From Chitinophagaceae bacterium UBA2791 (GTDB lineage: Bacteria > Bacteroidota > Bacteroidia > Chitinophagales > Chitinophagaceae), in assembly GCA_002352105.1 (NCBI GenBank), contig DEHV01000036.1, positions 16,628-31,348 of the forward strand: a stretch of 14,721 bases of DNA, in the 5' to 3' direction. Position numbers and translations under genes: made by a program. Positions 13,985 through 14,721 of the stretch are shown here, one piece after another. The notes beneath the pieces were generated by a model. It was not told the origin of the DNA, ran no database searches, and was given only the letters and a program-made list of their open reading frames with translations. How positions within the stretch are numbered: position 1 is the stretch's first letter; each line of letters starts with the position of its first letter.

Positions 13985-14647
13985 ATGAGATATTCACCCA
14001 GTAAAGAAAATTACCTGAAAACCATCTTCCATCTCCAGGAAGAAGAGGGGGTGGTAACCACCAATGCCCTGGCCCGCGCGCTGGATACCAGTCCCGCTTC
14101 CGTAACCGATATGCTCAAGAAGCTAAAAACGCAGAAACTGTTGCTCTATGAAAAATACAAGGGCTTTAAACTTAGCCTGGAAGGGCGGAAAGTAGCATTG
14201 CAGATCATCCGCAAACACCGTTTATGGGAGGTTTTCCTGGTAGAAAAGCTGCGTTTTGGCTGGGAGGAAGTGCATGAGATAGCAGAAGAACTGGAACACA
14301 TCAGCAGCAAAAAACTGGTAGATCACCTGGATAAGTTTCTTGATTTTCCCACCACGGATCCGCATGGCGACCCGATCCCCGATGCCAATGGAAAGATACC
14401 CCTGATCAAGCAGATCAGCCTGAGGGATCTCCCGATCAATATCATCGCCGCTGTCTGCAATATCAGCGACCAATCGCCCGAAATGCTGGAGCTGCTCACC
14501 CACAAAGGGATCGGCCTCGGGACAAAGCTGGAGATCAAAAAAAAGTTTTCCTTCGACAATTCCCTTGAGCTCAACATCCGCAATCACCAGCCCATCACCA
14601 TCAGCGAGAACGTTGCCAGGAATGTGTTTGTAACCCATGAAGAATAA
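13985..14647 (+). CDS. DtxR/MntR-family metal-dependent repressor with FeoA domain
   Basis: The protein has 220 residues. It has an N-terminal winged helix (about 1-65, with TSPASVTDMLKKL as recognition helix and YEKYKGFKLSLEG as wing), a metal-binding and dimerisation domain (about 66-140), the DPHGDPIP motif (125-132) and a C-terminal SH3-like FeoA domain (about 145-216). Likely metal ligands are H78 (RKHRL) and E101, E104 and H105 in EELEH. The first helix has N9 where MntR has Asp and DtxR has Met. Glu at the position of the DtxR cysteine favours manganese, but iron cannot be excluded. When metal-loaded, such proteins bind operators upstream of metal uptake genes; here palindromes directly precede the gene, so autoregulation is likely. 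The ATG at 13985 is the only start that fits the family N-terminus. Confidence 0.92.
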   Translation: MRYSPSKENYLKTIFHLQEEEGVVTTNALARALDTSPASVTDMLKKLKTQKLLLYEKYKGFKLSLEGRKVALQIIRKHRLWEVFLVEKLRFGWEEVHEIAEELEHISSKKLVDHLDKFLDFPTTDPHGDPIPDANGKIPLIKQISLRDLPINIIAAVCNISDQSPEMLELLTHKGIGLGTKLEIKKKFSFDNSLELNIRNHQPITISENVARNVFVTHEE

Positions 14648-14676
14648 CTACAGCGGACGTTCTGCTGAAAATCCTA

Positions 14677-14721
14677 CTAGTCATCAGCCTTTAACAGCCG
14701 CTTCATCCTGCTGAAGGTCTC
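14677..14721 (-). CDS. Possible C-terminal end of a minus-strand gene entering from the right
   Basis: Reading the minus strand from the window edge gives 14 codons (ETFSRMKRLLKADD) and a TAG stop. Most third positions are G or C, which suits coding sequence in this genome. It is too short to identify and could be chance. If real, it is convergent with the metal regulator gene, 29 bp apart. Confidence 0.3.
   Translation of the reverse strand, partial: ETFSRMKRLLKADD

Noticed and set aside
1..14721. A defence, secretion or mobile system across the window
   Set aside because: Every large frame is accounted for by housekeeping, envelope or regulatory genes; no nuclease, transposase, toxin-antitoxin pair, reverse transcriptase or phage gene was seen.

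Overview
The window looks like ordinary chromosome from a Bacteroidota bacterium, probably of the Chitinophagales/Sphingobacteriales type with roughly 50% GC. The evidence is the gene set (short-form alpha-glucan phosphorylase, Uup-type ABC-F ATPase, DtxR/MntR-like regulator with a FeoA tail, many exported proteins with MKK-type signals), promoters of the TAnnTTTG type, and the near absence of Shine-Dalgarno sequences. The lineage is an inference. No transposase, phage gene, CRISPR array, tRNA or rRNA was seen.

Layout. 1-1065: 3' end of gcvP (glycine cleavage P protein). 1138-2247: exported lactonase-type beta-propeller. 2367-4316: large exported protein that resembles (alpha/alpha)-toroid polysaccharide lyases. 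4462-4962: SRPBCC/AHSA1-like protein. 5084-5287: cold-shock protein, followed by the clearest intrinsic terminator of the window. 5492-7381: Uup-type ABC-F ATPase. 7432-8958: exported M28 zinc peptidase, convergent with a DUF4197 protein (8966-9712, minus) only 7 bp away. 9713-10279: the only long gene-poor stretch; it holds two promoters pointing apart, a possible 31-codon ORF and two tandem copies of a 50-bp repeat. 10280-10969: exported FKBP-type prolyl isomerase. 11038-12690 (minus): short GT35 alpha-glucan phosphorylase. 12860-13849 (minus): lipoprotein of unknown function. 13985-14647: DtxR/MntR-family regulator behind a cluster of palindromes. A few codons of a minus-strand gene may enter at the right edge.

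How the genes relate. They do not form one pathway. The lactonase and the toroid protein are co-oriented and could both act on sugars or uronates in the envelope. The glucan phosphorylase belongs to storage-polysaccharide metabolism. The M28 peptidase, FKBP isomerase and DUF4197 protein are envelope or periplasmic functions. The regulator probably controls metal uptake and its own promoter.

No convincing new multi-gene system was found. The items most worth a second look are: the glucan phosphorylase, whose PLP-anchoring lysine is threonine while its phosphate-binding residues remain; the 50-bp tandem repeat in front of the FKBP gene, built around an ATGCGAAGCAT mini-hairpin; and three overlapping perfect palindromes over the promoter and leader of the metal regulator.
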